DNA from: Armatimonadota bacterium
GTDB lineage: Bacteria; Sysuimicrobiota; Sysuimicrobiia; Sysuimicrobiales; JACQTN01
Reading direction: 5' to 3'
Length of the DNA stretch: 6,431 nt
NCBI GenBank assembly: GCA_016210785.1
Contig: JACQTN010000106.1
Span: 1-6,431, forward strand
A program made the position numbers and the translations under genes. Positions 6,216 to 6,431 of the stretch are shown here, piece after piece. Every line of letters starts with the position of its first letter. Position 1 is the first letter of the stretch. The notes beneath the pieces are model-generated. The model was not told where the DNA came from. It searched no databases and saw only the letters and a list, made by a program, of their open reading frames with translations.

Positions 6216-6431
6216 TCACTCGAACCGGATGCGGGGATCGAGGACGCCATACGCCACGTCCGTCAGCAGGTTCGCCAGGATCACCGACACCGACGCGAAC
6301 AGGAACATGCCCATCATCACCGGGAAGTCGCGCGTGCGCAGCGCCTCGAACATCAGCCGGCCCAGTCCCGGCCACCCGAAGACGATCTCGGTCAGCACCG
6401 CGCCCGCGATCATCCGCCCCACGTTGATGCC
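6216..6431 (-). CDS. DppB-type ABC transporter permease, C-terminal fragment (5' end outside window)
   Basis: Only the last 71 residues are visible. The frame is open to the right edge, beginning Gly-Ile-Asn before the GTG at 6422, which is therefore an internal Val codon and not a start. The sequence shows the conserved DppB ending: GAVLTEIVFGWPGLGRLMFE, then TRDFPVMMG, a final membrane helix and DVAYGVLDPRIRFE before TGA at 6216-6218. The family is usually a little over 300 residues, so about three-quarters lies outside. It is the heterodimer partner of the DppC-type permease 26 bp downstream. Confidence 0.92.
   Translation of the reverse strand, partial: GINVGRMIAGAVLTEIVFGWPGLGRLMFEALRTRDFPVMMGMFLFASVSVILANLLTDVAYGVLDPRIRFE

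Overview
The window is a high-GC bacterial chromosome segment, by eye roughly two-thirds G+C. GTG starts are common and genes are tightly packed. All seven protein genes lie on the minus strand, so they are transcribed from position 6431 towards position 1. Codon use looks uniform, and I see no rRNA, tRNA, CRISPR array, transposase or phage gene. The phylum cannot be fixed from sequence alone. The mix of peptide/nickel-type and NitT/TauT-type ABC transporters with amidohydrolase and flavin-monooxygenase genes is typical of soil or sediment heterotrophs.

In transcription order, the right-hand block (6431 to 5323) is a DppB-type permease fragment, with only its last 71 residues inside the window, followed 26 bp later by a complete DppC-type permease. 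These are the paired membrane subunits of an oligopeptide/dipeptide/nickel-type importer. The middle block starts after a 233-bp spacer. It holds a cytosine-deaminase-like amidohydrolase (3734-5089) whose TGA stop directly abuts the GTG start of a luciferase-like flavin or F420 monooxygenase (2696-3733). The left block is a NitT/TauT-family ABC importer in the order permease (1828-2646), NMT1/SsuA-like binding protein (752-1753) and ATPase (1-742, cut by the window edge).

The enzymes and the left importer have gaps of only 0, 49, 74 and 9 bp, so they are probably one transcription unit. The simplest reading is import of a small, probably nitrogen-containing, organic compound, followed by hydrolytic deamination or amide hydrolysis and an oxidative step. 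The substrate is not evident. The amidohydrolase, numbered from its ATG at 5089, places the metal ligands and catalytic residues at the positions I recall for E. coli CodA. It differs at two active-site loop positions (Asn314, Phe319), which argues against simply calling it cytosine deaminase.

The least ordinary part is the 233-bp spacer (5090-5322). It contains a degenerate second copy of the 3' end of the DppC-type permease gene, with mostly wobble-type differences plus small indels, as expected of a relic of a duplicated permease gene. It also holds a cluster of strong inverted repeats just upstream of the amidohydrolase. I found no wholly new system here. The main leads are the enzyme-transporter combination, the altered deaminase active site and the permease relic.
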